Source of the DNA: Lachnospiraceae bacterium
Lineage (GTDB): Bacteria > Bacillota > Clostridia > Lachnospirales > Lachnospiraceae
DNA length: 64,000 nucleotides
Direction of reading: 5' to 3'
NCBI GenBank assembly: GCA_017463255.1
Contig: JAFTPP010000034.1
Span: forward strand, 124,001-188,000
The position numbers were made by a program, and so were the translations under genes. Shown one piece after another: positions 1 to 7,681 of the stretch. Positions within the stretch are counted from its first letter, which is position 1, and every line of letters begins with the position of its first letter. The notes under the pieces were generated by a model that was given only the letters and a program-made list of their open reading frames with translations, did not search any database and was not told the origin of the DNA.

Positions 1-477
1 TAAATTTGATAAACCAATATACTTCTCGGTATCTATCTCATCACAAATCTTAAATGTATATTCATGAGCACTAAGCTGTCCATCACCATCATGCACGATA
101 TTATCAGAAATCAGTATTCCGTTTTGTGGTATTTTTCCGGCTCCATTTTTCGTTGGATATGGTAACTTTTCATTTTGGCAAAGAAGAACCTGTGGGCAAT
201 ATAAATAGTCACATTCCTCAAAATGAATACGCAAATCTTCAATGTAAATATTGCATGTATCAATCTCGTGTGCCATACCAAGTAAATCTGATATATCCAT
301 AGTCTCTATTGAATTTATATACATTATTACTTCATTCTGATATCCATATCTTATTTCTTTTTTCATATTATTCTCTGCTTCCACAATAGCATAAAAACCA
401 TTAAACAATGCAAAAAAAGAACTTAAGAAGCATAATATTATTAATATAGAAATCGTGAAATGTCTTTTAAATACCAT
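1..477 (-). CDS. Partial membrane protein, possible MacB/FtsX-type ABC permease (N-terminal part)
   Basis: An open frame runs off the left edge; 159 codons are visible on the minus strand. It begins at an ATG at 477, about 4 bases after a weak AAGAAAG ribosome binding site. Residues 6-30 form one hydrophobic helix (ISILIILCFLSSFFALF). The rest is hydrophilic and would lie outside the cell, and it contains the stretch IPQNGILISD. One N-terminal helix followed by a large extracytoplasmic domain resembles the start of MacB/FtsX-like permeases, which is an inference from architecture only. It lies downstream of the AgrB-like gene on the same strand, 190 bases away, with a hairpin between them. 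The C-terminus is not in the window, so the family is uncertain. Confidence 0.5.
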   Translation of the reverse strand, partial: MVFKRHFTISILIILCFLSSFFALFNGFYAIVEAENNMKKEIRYGYQNEVIMYINSIETMDISDLLGMAHEIDTCNIYIEDLRIHFEECDYLYCPQVLLCQNEKLPYPTKNGAGKIPQNGILISDNIVHDGDGQLSAHEYTFKICDEIDTEKYIGLSNL

Positions 478-667
478 ATCTTTCTTATGTGATAATTAAG
501 TTGTAATCATCACGTTTTTCCTTCCATTTTGTATCACCTATGAAATCTAGTTAAGTTATAAAAAAATGCAAAAACATATTCTCAAAACAATTTTTGCATA
601 AATGCCCCGATATGTAAACTACAAAATATAACATATACGGGGCAAATGTAATAAGTGGTAATTATGG
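478..667. other. Intergenic region with two hairpins, no gene seen
   Basis: This stretch separates the AgrB-like gene from the partial permease. It holds a GC-rich hairpin at 603-644 (TGCCCCGATATGT / ACATATACGGGGCA) just past the end of the AgrB-like gene, and a weaker AT hairpin at 566-599 (ATGCAAAAA / TTTTTGCAT). Neither is followed by a clean T-run on the minus strand. Only frames of 4 to 8 codons occur here; none looks like an AgrD peptide precursor. Confidence 0.5.
603..644 (-). terminator. Possible terminator hairpin after the AgrB-like gene
   Basis: Imperfect 13-bp inverted repeat with a CCCCG/CGGGG core and a 15-base loop, 24 bases past the AgrB-like stop codon. The minus-strand 3' side continues ATTTATGC, so the U-tract is poor and termination may be weak. 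Confidence 0.4.
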
Positions 668-1042
668 TTAGTCATTTAAGATGAGTAGTAATAATGATAA
701 ATATATAAGTATTTTCTGTATGCGAAGTAATTCAATTTGAGAGCCATATAAAATAATTGTTGTAACAATTACTAATGATGAAATAAAACATGACTCAACC
801 TTATTAAAATGTACCCCTCCGGTAAAATGTTTTGTAATCGCAAGAATCGTAAGTATGACTAGAAATTCCTTTCCTCTGTTACACAAAGCAAATACCAGAA
901 ACAACATACCTATTTTTTCAACTTCACTTAGAATGACACAAAAACTATAGCTAATCTTAATACTCTGAATTGCTTCTAATTCCCTGTACTTTTTTACATA
1001 ATTAATAAAAAGTTTTGCCAACTTCTGGTTTAATTGATTCAT
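668..1042 (-). CDS. AgrB-like membrane cysteine peptidase, short C-terminus
   Basis: 124 residues, mostly hydrophobic. AgrB proteins are membrane endopeptidases that cut and cyclise the AgrD pheromone precursor, using a His and a Cys a few residues apart. Here residues 71-86 contain KHFTGGVHF followed by VESCF, matching the AgrB GG-x-H...C active-site region, so both catalytic residues seem present. Family members are usually about 190-210 residues, so this one stops 60-80 residues early, inside the hydrophobic C-terminal part. The ATG at 1042 starts MNQLNQKLAKLF, an amphipathic N-terminus usual for the family. It is divergent from an AgrA/AgrC-type pair at 1215-3208. No agrD is visible on either side. 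It may be a degraded or minimal AgrB. Confidence 0.7.
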   Translation of the reverse strand: MNQLNQKLAKLFINYVKKYRELEAIQSIKISYSFCVILSEVEKIGMLFLVFALCNRGKEFLVILTILAITKHFTGGVHFNKVESCFISSLVIVTTIILYGSQIELLRIQKILIYLSLLLLILND

Positions 1043-1100
1043 GCCTTAATATATAGCAGTACAAAGACATTTTTTCTACCTTTTACAAGCTTAAAAAGCG

Positions 1101-1135
1101 TGAACGACAATTTTGAATGCCTGAACGACAATTTT
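1101..1135 (+). promoter_or_regulatory. Tandem LytTR-type response regulator box
   Basis: Two identical 14-base direct repeats, TGAACGACAATTTT, lie at 1101-1114 and 1122-1135, exactly 21 bases (two helical turns) apart. AgrA/ComE/VirR-type LytTR regulators bind such paired direct repeats. The second copy ends 2 bases before the -35 element of the promoter driving the LytTR regulator gene, so autoactivation is likely. Confidence 0.7.
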
Positions 1136-1137
1136 TA

Positions 1138-1166
1138 TTGATTATTGTATTATAGATTGATAAAAT
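1138..1166 (+). promoter_or_regulatory. Promoter of the agr-like regulator/kinase operon
   Basis: TTGATT (1138-1143), 17-base spacer, TAAAAT (1161-1166). The weak -35 directly abuts the tandem box at 1101-1135, which fits an activator-dependent promoter. Transcription would run into the gene at 1215. Confidence 0.6.
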
Positions 1167-1214
1167 ACTTGTAGTATTTCTATTTCAAAAAATATGTGAA
1201 AAAGGGAGCAACTC

Positions 1215-1937
1215 ATGTATCGGGTATTAATTGTTGATGATAGTCTTGAGCAATGTATCGCTTTGAAAATGATATTAAATTCATATTATGAAAACTTTGT
1301 CATTGACATCTGTACAGATTTAGAAGACGCAAAGAAAGTATGTACTCAAAAAGAATTTGACTTGTTTTTATTGGATATGCAATTAGATACGAATAGTACT
1401 TCTAATGATGAGGGAATCGCCCTTGGTCTATACATCCGCTCCTTAAAAAGCTATTCTTACACTCCGATTATTTATATTACTTCCGTTCCTGAAAAAATAC
1501 AGGACGCATTATCAGAAACGTATTGTTTCAATTATATTTTAAAACCATACACTCCAGACAATATAATAAGGAATCTTGACCAAATACTAAATTCTCCTCT
1601 CATTAAAGAACAAACTCTATGTATTCGTACCCCTTGGGGCGTTGAATTAACTTTCAAAGAATCTGATATTTTATACATAAGTGCCGGCTCCGGTCATTGT
1701 GTAAACATAAATACTATTGAGGATTATTATCCTACATCTTCTTATACGTTGGATAAACTTGAAGAAATGTTGCACCGCAACTTTTTTCGTGTTCATCGTA
1801 AGTACCTTGTTAATATTAATAAGATTACTTCTTATAACCGAACTAAACGCACTCTAACTGTTGCAAATGACACCATTTTAGTTCCTGTTGGACGCGCCCA
1901 AAAGGATTCTTTTGAGTTAACTTGGAGGAAAGAATGA
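1215..1937 (+). CDS. AgrA-type LytTR response regulator
   Basis: 240-residue two-component regulator. Residues 1-125 are a receiver domain with the acidic pair D8/D9, the likely phosphorylated D54 (FLLDMQ) and the conserved lysine in LKPY. Residues from about 137 onward form a LytTR DNA-binding domain (ILYISAG, FFRVHRKYLVNI, VGRAQK). The ATG at 1215 follows GGGAGCAACTC, a good ribosome binding site. It overlaps the kinase gene by four bases (ATGA at 1934-1937), so the two are translationally coupled. Its probable binding site lies upstream at 1101-1135. Together with the divergent AgrB-like gene it forms an Agr-like signalling locus. Confidence 0.9.
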   Translation: MYRVLIVDDSLEQCIALKMILNSYYENFVIDICTDLEDAKKVCTQKEFDLFLLDMQLDTNSTSNDEGIALGLYIRSLKSYSYTPIIYITSVPEKIQDALSETYCFNYILKPYTPDNIIRNLDQILNSPLIKEQTLCIRTPWGVELTFKESDILYISAGSGHCVNINTIEDYYPTSSYTLDKLEEMLHRNFFRVHRKYLVNINKITSYNRTKRTLTVANDTILVPVGRAQKDSFELTWRKE

Positions 1938-3208
1938 TAACTGATTATTTACTTGATTTTTTGCCTGCTTATATTGAATTTACTATGGCATTTGTTTTAT
2001 CATGCTCAATTATTGGAGAATCCATTAATAAACATAAAATAGCTTTTTTAATCGGTATCATTAATGCTTCCATGGGAACGATTATGTATTTATTGCCCAT
2101 TGAAATAAGCATATACTACATAATATACGATTCCATCAATATTTTATCGCTTGCTTACATATTTAAGATGCCTATAATTAATGTAATTAAGGTATATGTA
2201 CTTATTTCCTTACTATCTATATCTATAGAGCTTCTTCAATTACCTTTTTGGGCACTCTTCTTTACCAATTTATATGATGGTTTTGTTGCATATGCAGGCA
2301 CTACATTATCATTATTGATTACTTTAATCCTATATCGTTTTGTTCCTCTTAACAAGTTTTATGACTTAATCAAGAATCGCAGCATTACATTTTGGATGAT
2401 TATTTCAAACACCTTTTTAATTTGTTTTGGAATCATATTGTTTGCCCGTATTAATAAAAATGACATCTTCTCCCACTATATATTAATACTGGTAGTACTG
2501 TTACTTTTACTATTTATAAACGGGGAAGTATATCTCAACTATCGTAAAAAGCTGGAACAACAGAAAATCCTTGCTACCTACGAAGAGAACCTTTCCATTG
2601 TTGATTCCCTGATTGAAAAAATCAGCGTACGTCAACATGATTACCACAATGACCTCCAAGCAATACAGTCATTGGGCTTTCTTCATACAGACTATGAATC
2701 ACTCAAAAATGCATTAGTAGAGACAACGGGACATTATATTCTTAACAGAACCCAAGAAACTCTTTTAAAACTTAATTTACATTTGTTTGCAGGATTTCTT
2801 GTCAGTAAGGTTAGACAAGCAGAATCTCAGTCCAAGAAATTAGATATTACAATTGATAACTTTAATTTAGTTACCACAATTACGGAATATGAACTTATTG
2901 AGCATGTTGGCATTTTAATCGATAACGCCATGGAAGCCACCCCGCAAGGCGAATCAATATATGCCGTGGTTTCATCTTCACAAGGAACAATATCCTTTAA
3001 AATTAAAAACCCGGGACCAAAGATTTCTGCTGAATTATTGAAGAGCATTTTTGAGAAAGGTCATACTACCAAGAAGAAAGATTCAAGACCCCATGGTATC
3101 GGACTATATAAGCTTAACAAATATGTAAAAGAACACAACGGACGTTTAGTAGTTAAGAATGAATTTATCAATAACACTACTTATCTTTGCTTTGAATTAA
3201 TTATATAA
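1934..3208 (+). CDS. AgrC-type GHKL sensor histidine kinase
   Basis: 424 residues. The first 200 form about six membrane helices, the usual peptide-sensing module of AgrC-like kinases. The cytoplasmic part has the H-box RQHDYHND (phospho-acceptor His near residue 235), the N-box DNAMEA, and GIGLYKLNKYV in the ATP lid, typical of HATPase_c_5 (GHKL) kinases. The start is placed at the ATG at 1934 because GGAGG lies at 1924-1928; a TTG 12 bases upstream would put that site inside the gene. It should phosphorylate the LytTR regulator encoded just before it. The signal is unknown, since no AgrD precursor is visible. Confidence 0.88.
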   Translation: MITDYLLDFLPAYIEFTMAFVLSCSIIGESINKHKIAFLIGIINASMGTIMYLLPIEISIYYIIYDSINILSLAYIFKMPIINVIKVYVLISLLSISIELLQLPFWALFFTNLYDGFVAYAGTTLSLLITLILYRFVPLNKFYDLIKNRSITFWMIISNTFLICFGIILFARINKNDIFSHYILILVVLLLLLFINGEVYLNYRKKLEQQKILATYEENLSIVDSLIEKISVRQHDYHNDLQAIQSLGFLHTDYESLKNALVETTGHYILNRTQETLLKLNLHLFAGFLVSKVRQAESQSKKLDITIDNFNLVTTITEYELIEHVGILIDNAMEATPQGESIYAVVSSSQGTISFKIKNPGPKISAELLKSIFEKGHTTKKKDSRPHGIGLYKLNKYVKEHNGRLVVKNEFINNTTYLCFELII

Positions 3209-3215
3209 AATGAAT

Positions 3216-3248
3216 AGAGCGTATCTGATAAAACTTCAGATACGCTCT
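3216..3248. terminator. Bidirectional terminator
   Basis: Perfect 13-bp stem AGAGCGTATCTGA / TCAGATACGCTCT with a 7-base loop, between the convergent kinase gene and PAP2 gene. The T-run after the stem on the plus strand is short and interrupted. Confidence 0.75.
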
Positions 3249-3250
3249 TA

Positions 3251-3763
3251 TTATATCTTCCTACCCACATACTCAACTATCCATCTTGCAGCTATGGCAA
3301 TCATACTTCCGATCATGATTCCCCCTAAAATGTCTGTCGGAAAATGAACAAACAAATACATTCTGGAAAATGCAATAACTGCTGCCAAGAGTACCGCAAG
3401 GATTCCTCCTTTTTTGTGATACAAAAGTATGCTGACTGCTGCCGCAAAGCTTGATGCGGTATGACCCGATGGGAATGAATAGCTGTCCGGACATTTTACC
3501 AGTAATTCTACTGTAGGGTCTATCCAACATGGTCTGTCACGCATAATCAGATTCTTTAATATCAGGTTATTGGTAATTAGCATGAGAAGAAGTGCTGTTA
3601 ACACAACAAAACCTGTTTTTCTTGTCTGTTTAAAGCATAATAACAATAAACCCAGGGCAATCCATAATTCACCATGATTGGTGATGGTGGATACAAAGAC
3701 CATAATCGCATCTAATATAGGATTATGTATTTCCTGCAATGCATATAAAATATCAAATTCCAT
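3251..3763 (-). CDS. PAP2-family membrane phosphatase
   Basis: 170-residue integral membrane protein of the PAP2 / undecaprenyl-diphosphatase-like superfamily. All three catalytic motifs are readable: K-x6-RP (KNLIMRDRP), PSGH (PSGHTASS) and SR-x5-H-x3-D (SRMYLFVHFPTD). The last two carry the histidine pair for phospho-enzyme chemistry. About five membrane helices surround them. The likely substrate is a lipid phosphate such as undecaprenyl pyrophosphate or phosphatidate; sequence alone does not decide. It is the last gene of a minus-strand run MATE - HAD - PAP2. Confidence 0.88.
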   Translation of the reverse strand: MEFDILYALQEIHNPILDAIMVFVSTITNHGELWIALGLLLLCFKQTRKTGFVVLTALLLMLITNNLILKNLIMRDRPCWIDPTVELLVKCPDSYSFPSGHTASSFAAAVSILLYHKKGGILAVLLAAVIAFSRMYLFVHFPTDILGGIMIGSMIAIAARWIVEYVGRKI

Positions 3764-3796
3764 AGGATACCCTACCTTTTTACATATTTCATCTTG

Positions 3797-4603
3797 CTAC
3801 AATATGAATTCATCAATCACCGTAACAATTCCATCTTCATCATTGGATTTTGTAATATAGTCCGCAGCTTCCTTTACTGCAGGCTGTGCATTTGCCATGG
3901 CAACACCTACACCTGCGTACTGAATCATAGTCATATCATTAAATCCATCGCCACAACAGATTGCATTTTCTCTTGTCATGCCAACCGTTGATAACATTCT
4001 GTCAAGAGAAGTTGCTTTATCTACATTCTTTGGCATAATCTCAATAAAGAATGGCTCTGAACGATACACACTTAAGATATCTCCGTATTTTTCCTGTAAG
4101 ATTTTCTCGTATTCACAAGCTTTTTCAGGCGGTGCCGTCATTAAACATTTATTCACATCAAAGTCTACGAATTCCACAAAATTGTGAACCTCTTGAACCG
4201 GCATTCCGTTAATGCGTGATTCTAACTCAATGTACTCGTCCATTCTGGTTCCGGATATAATAGAATCCCCTAAATAGGTTACAATTCCACAGTCATTATC
4301 CTTGGCAAATCTCCATAGTCCGGGAATCACACTGTTTGGAAGAGTTCTCTGATATACAATTTCACCGGTACGGCAGTTAATGATTCTTCCTCCGTTAAAA
4401 GACAGAAGATATCCGCCATATTTTTCTAACTGAAGAATTTGTGAGTATTTTTTCATACCGGGTGTTGGACGGCCGGATGCTAACATTACAATATGACCTC
4501 GCTCCTGAATATTTAAAATACCCTGTCTTGTATTCTCAGTTACTTCTTTTTGCGAGTTGGTAAGAGTACCATCTATATCTAATACTAATACTTTTGTATT
4601 CAT
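3797..4603 (-). CDS. Cof-type HAD-IIB phosphatase
   Basis: 268 residues, the usual length for Cof/YidA-type sugar-phosphate phosphatases. Motif I is DIDGTL with nucleophile D9 and acid/base D11. Motif II lies in MLASGRP. Motif IV is GDGFNDM near residue 215 and would bind Mg2+. The cap domain lies between, as in type IIB. ATG at 4603 follows AAAGG at good spacing. It sits between MATE (26 bases upstream) and PAP2 on the same strand. The substrate cannot be read from sequence. Confidence 0.88.
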   Translation of the reverse strand: MNTKVLVLDIDGTLTNSQKEVTENTRQGILNIQERGHIVMLASGRPTPGMKKYSQILQLEKYGGYLLSFNGGRIINCRTGEIVYQRTLPNSVIPGLWRFAKDNDCGIVTYLGDSIISGTRMDEYIELESRINGMPVQEVHNFVEFVDFDVNKCLMTAPPEKACEYEKILQEKYGDILSVYRSEPFFIEIMPKNVDKATSLDRMLSTVGMTRENAICCGDGFNDMTMIQYAGVGVAMANAQPAVKEAADYITKSNDEDGIVTVIDEFIL

Positions 4604-4629
4604 AAAAGAACCTTTCTTAATCTATGTTT

Positions 4630-5994
4630 TTAGTGATTCGTCATTTCACGCTTTTCTTTCATGGTAATCTCATGCAGGAATTTTAAGCTTAAGGGCACTG
4701 AAAGAAGTAAGGTGCATATATCCGCAGCAGGTTGCGCTAACTCAATTCCTAATATTCCAAAGTTGGAGGCAAAAACCCACACAATCGGTAAATAGAAGAT
4801 ACCTTGTCTGGCTGCTGCCGCAAGAGTTGCACTAAATGCTTTTCCTGCGGATTGCAACATCATATTGGTTAATACAATCCATGAATTTAAAGGTAAGGTA
4901 ATGCAGTTATACCTTAAAGCCGCTACCGCTACTTCTTTTACTGCTTCGTCCCCTTTTCTAAAAAGCTCTACCAAAAACGGAGCAAAGATAGAGGATAATA
5001 CAGCAATGATAACCAAAAAGATGAAGCTTACCTTCACACAAAAATAGAATGCTTTTTTTACTCTTTTGTATAATCCGGCACCATAATTAAATCCGCATAC
5101 CGGCTGGAAACCTTGACCAAATCCAATCATTGCAGAGTTTGTAAACATCATAACCCTGCTTACAATGGTCATACCTGCAATAACCTCGTCACCATATGGT
5201 CCTGCGGCATGATTGAGACTTATGGATGCAATACTTGCAAGCCCCTGTCTGAATAAAGAAGGAAGTCCTCCTTTTACAATAATTACCAGTGAATAAATCC
5301 TCATATCAAGCTTCTTAAAATTAATATGAAGATTTCCTTTTTTTGTGGTACCCACAATCAAAAGTGCAAAGCTGACTGCCTGACTTATTACTGTTGCAAG
5401 TGCCGCACCTGTAATTCCCCAATCAAATACAAAAATAAATAATGGGTCAAGTCCGATATTGATAATAGCTCCCGCAACAATACCTACCATTGCGTAAACT
5501 GCATTTCCCTGATATCTTAACTGGTTGTTTAACACAAGGGATGAAGTCATAATCGGTGCACCAATAAGGATGATACGAAGATAATCCTTGGCATAGGGAA
5601 GAATTGTATCTGTGGAACCAAGCGCATATGCCAACGGCTCTAAAAAGAGTAATCCTAAAACTGTAACCAAAACACCACAAATAAAGGAATACACAAATCC
5701 GGTTACCGCTATTCTTTCTGCTTTTTCTACTTCTTTTTTACCAAGCTCTCTGGAAATGTATACCCCGGAACCATGACCAAAAGTGAAACCAAGAGCCTGA
5801 ATAATCGCCATCATGGAAAATACAATACCAACCGCACCTGTTGCCTGGTTATTGATTTTACCCATGAAAAAAGTATCAACCATATTGTAGAAGGTTGTTA
5901 CAAGCATACTTATAATAGTAGGAATTGCCATTTTACAGACTAATTTCTCTACCGGTTTGGTTGTCATATAAATCTGCTTCTGCTCTTGATTCAT
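4630..5994 (-). CDS. MATE-family multidrug/metabolite efflux transporter
   Basis: 454 residues with about 12 membrane helices in two homologous halves. It opens with KPVEKLVCKMAIPTIISMLV and the MVDTFFMG segment typical of DinF/NorM-like MATE carriers in clostridia. Such proteins export cationic compounds in exchange for Na+ or H+. The ATG at 5994 follows AAAGGG. It is probably the first gene of an operon with the HAD and PAP2 genes. The 366-base upstream region carries three inverted-repeat units (6060-6215), which suggests a dedicated repressor or activator, though no regulator gene is adjacent. Confidence 0.9.
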   Translation of the reverse strand: MNQEQKQIYMTTKPVEKLVCKMAIPTIISMLVTTFYNMVDTFFMGKINNQATGAVGIVFSMMAIIQALGFTFGHGSGVYISRELGKKEVEKAERIAVTGFVYSFICGVLVTVLGLLFLEPLAYALGSTDTILPYAKDYLRIILIGAPIMTSSLVLNNQLRYQGNAVYAMVGIVAGAIINIGLDPLFIFVFDWGITGAALATVISQAVSFALLIVGTTKKGNLHINFKKLDMRIYSLVIIVKGGLPSLFRQGLASIASISLNHAAGPYGDEVIAGMTIVSRVMMFTNSAMIGFGQGFQPVCGFNYGAGLYKRVKKAFYFCVKVSFIFLVIIAVLSSIFAPFLVELFRKGDEAVKEVAVAALRYNCITLPLNSWIVLTNMMLQSAGKAFSATLAAAARQGIFYLPIVWVFASNFGILGIELAQPAADICTLLLSVPLSLKFLHEITMKEKREMTNH

Positions 5995-6059
5995 GGAATT
6001 TCCCTTTCTTGCTTTTCTTCACCATTTAATAGTAGTAATTATTTGATACGTTTGTAGGA

Positions 6060-6215
6060 GGGTATATATTTGTTTTTTCTATCTAAATACCCTATATTTT
6101 TACTTTTTCAGGGTATTTTGAGTCTTACTATTTAGATAATACCCCTTTGTACTTTAAAACGATAATGTTTTGTATCCATATGGGGTATTTTGTCTCAATT
6201 TTTTCTTATATACCC
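6060..6215. promoter_or_regulatory. Array of three GGGTAT-N21/22-ATACCC inverted repeats upstream of MATE
   Basis: Six copies of the hexamer GGGTAT alternate in orientation: plus at 6060, 6111 and 6183, minus at 6087, 6139 and 6210. They form three units of 33, 34 and 33 bases (6060-6092, 6111-6144, 6183-6215). Interiors are T-rich and only loosely alike, while the arms are exact. This looks like repeated operators or structured leader elements for the transporter gene at 5994. The remaining bases of the 5995-6360 gap show only AT-rich sequence and the hairpin at 6325-6344. Confidence 0.6.
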
Positions 6216-6324
6216 CCGAAGAACACTTTTTACTTTCTACGATTGTAAAATATCTTCCGTATTAATCTTACAATTATATAATATCCTCCGTAATCATTAA
6301 AATAGTATCTATAGTTTGAATTGA

Positions 6325-6344
6325 CCGCAACAAAAAAGTTGCGG
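6325..6344 (-). terminator. Possible terminator hairpin after the antiporter gene
   Basis: CCGCAAC-AAAAAA-GTTGCGG, a 7-bp stem, 17 bases past the antiporter stop on the minus strand. The following bases (TCAATTCAAAC) are not a U-run, so the role is tentative. Confidence 0.4.
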
Positions 6345-6360
6345 CCAACATAATCAATCT

Positions 6361-7539
6361 TTACTCATTTTCAGGAGTATTCTTATATAATACTTTTAAA
6401 ATAATAGGTGTTGCAATGGAAGACACAATAATTAATAAGATAACTGCGGTAAAATATACAGGGGTCATAAGTCCCACAGAAAGTCCTTTTTGTGCAACAA
6501 TCAAGGCAACTTCACCTCTGGTCATCATACCAACACCAATTTTAAGTGCTTCATTATTTTTAAATCTGCAAAGCTTTGCCATAAGTCCGCAGCCGACAAT
6601 CTTTGTAACCAATGCTACTACTACAAATGCTGCAGCAAACAATAGAATTGTTCCGTCTAAGCTGTCAATGTTAGTCTTTAAACCGATACTTGCAAAGAAT
6701 ACCGGACCGAATAACATATAGGAATTGATATCCATTTTTTCTGCAATGTATTCAGAGTCACGGATGGAACAAAGAATAATACCGGCAACGAATGCACCTG
6801 TAATATCTGCTATTCCGAAATATTCCTCTGCAATGTAAGCCATGGCAAAACAAAGTGCAAGGCCTGCAATAGGAATACGTCTGGTATGAGGATAACGGTT
6901 ATCCACTACTTTAAAGATACGGTATGCAATGATACCCACAACAAATGCAAACACAAAGAATAATGCTGTCTGTCCTACAATATTTAATGGCTTTACATCC
7001 GGATCCTTAAATGCAATCACAAATGTGAGAACAATAATACCGATAATATCATCAATAATTGCCGCGCTAAGAATTGTGGTACCAACTGTCCCTTTCAGTC
7101 TTCCCATCTCTCTTAATGCCTGAACAGTAATACCTACACTGGTTGCTGTCATAATACATCCGATAAACACGGCTTTAAAAAATGCATCACTTCCTATGGA
7201 AGAAAATCCATAGAATGCCATATATAATAATGTACCACCAACAAGCGGAATAAATACGCCGGCACAGGCAATAAGCAATGCCTTAAATCCGGTTTTCATC
7301 AAATCTCTCAGGTTTGTCTCAAGTCCTGCTGAAAACATAAGTAAGATAACACCGATTTCTGCCATCTGTAACAAGAAATCCGTTTGTTCCACAAGACCCA
7401 ACACACTTGGTCCAATAATCAATCCTGCAATAATCTCACCTGCCACTTGCGGCATTTTTAATTTACGCGCAACAATTGCTAAAAACTTAGCAGAAATAAT
7501 AATTATGGCAAGATCTTTAAATACGTCATAAACTTCCAT
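6361..7539 (-). CDS. CPA2-family cation:proton antiporter (Kef/NapA type)
   Basis: 392 residues with about 12 membrane helices. It contains AGEIIAGLIIGPSVLG and GAFVAGIILCS, hallmarks of the Na+/H+ exchanger fold, and VGMMTRGEVALIVAQKG near the C-terminus. No TrkA-N nucleotide-binding domain follows, so it is the membrane module only and ends at residue 392. The start at 7539 (MEVYDVFK) is chosen because AGAGG precedes it; a longer frame begins at 7575 but lacks a comparable site. It exchanges Na+ or K+ for H+ across the membrane; the ion is not predictable here. Confidence 0.88.
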   Translation of the reverse strand: MEVYDVFKDLAIIIISAKFLAIVARKLKMPQVAGEIIAGLIIGPSVLGLVEQTDFLLQMAEIGVILLMFSAGLETNLRDLMKTGFKALLIACAGVFIPLVGGTLLYMAFYGFSSIGSDAFFKAVFIGCIMTATSVGITVQALREMGRLKGTVGTTILSAAIIDDIIGIIVLTFVIAFKDPDVKPLNIVGQTALFFVFAFVVGIIAYRIFKVVDNRYPHTRRIPIAGLALCFAMAYIAEEYFGIADITGAFVAGIILCSIRDSEYIAEKMDINSYMLFGPVFFASIGLKTNIDSLDGTILLFAAAFVVVALVTKIVGCGLMAKLCRFKNNEALKIGVGMMTRGEVALIVAQKGLSVGLMTPVYFTAVILLIIVSSIATPIILKVLYKNTPENE

Positions 7540-7617
7540 TTCTAAACCTCTTTCCCTCATTAGAAAAATACGCACCGATTAGAATTCTACTCTTATTTCT
7601 TTTTTTTTGCAATATTC

Positions 7618-7646
7618 TTGAAAAAAATATATATGATTAATATACT
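7618..7646 (+). promoter_or_regulatory. Promoter for the gene at 7682
   Basis: TTGAAA (7618-7623), 17-base spacer, TATACT (7641-7646), followed by a GAGGT ribosome binding site before the ATG at 7682. Confidence 0.6.
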
Positions 7647-7681
7647 TAAAATAATATTACTATTATTATGAGGTATTTTAG

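Noticed and set aside
566..599. Inverted repeat ATGCAAAAA / TTTTTGCAT
   Set aside because: Short AT-only stem with a 16-base loop in AT-rich DNA; likely chance, and no T-run or motif supports a role.
1019..1087. 22-codon minus-strand frame overlapping the AgrB-like start, with a Cys at residue 5 (possible AgrD)
   Set aside because: No amphipathic N-terminal helix or acidic tail, no clear ribosome binding site, and it overlaps agrB in another frame on the wrong side for usual agrBD order.
5995..6360. Known riboswitch ahead of the MATE gene
   Set aside because: No guanidine, preQ1 or other conserved riboswitch core recognised; the repeats at 6060-6215 have arms only, with variable interiors.
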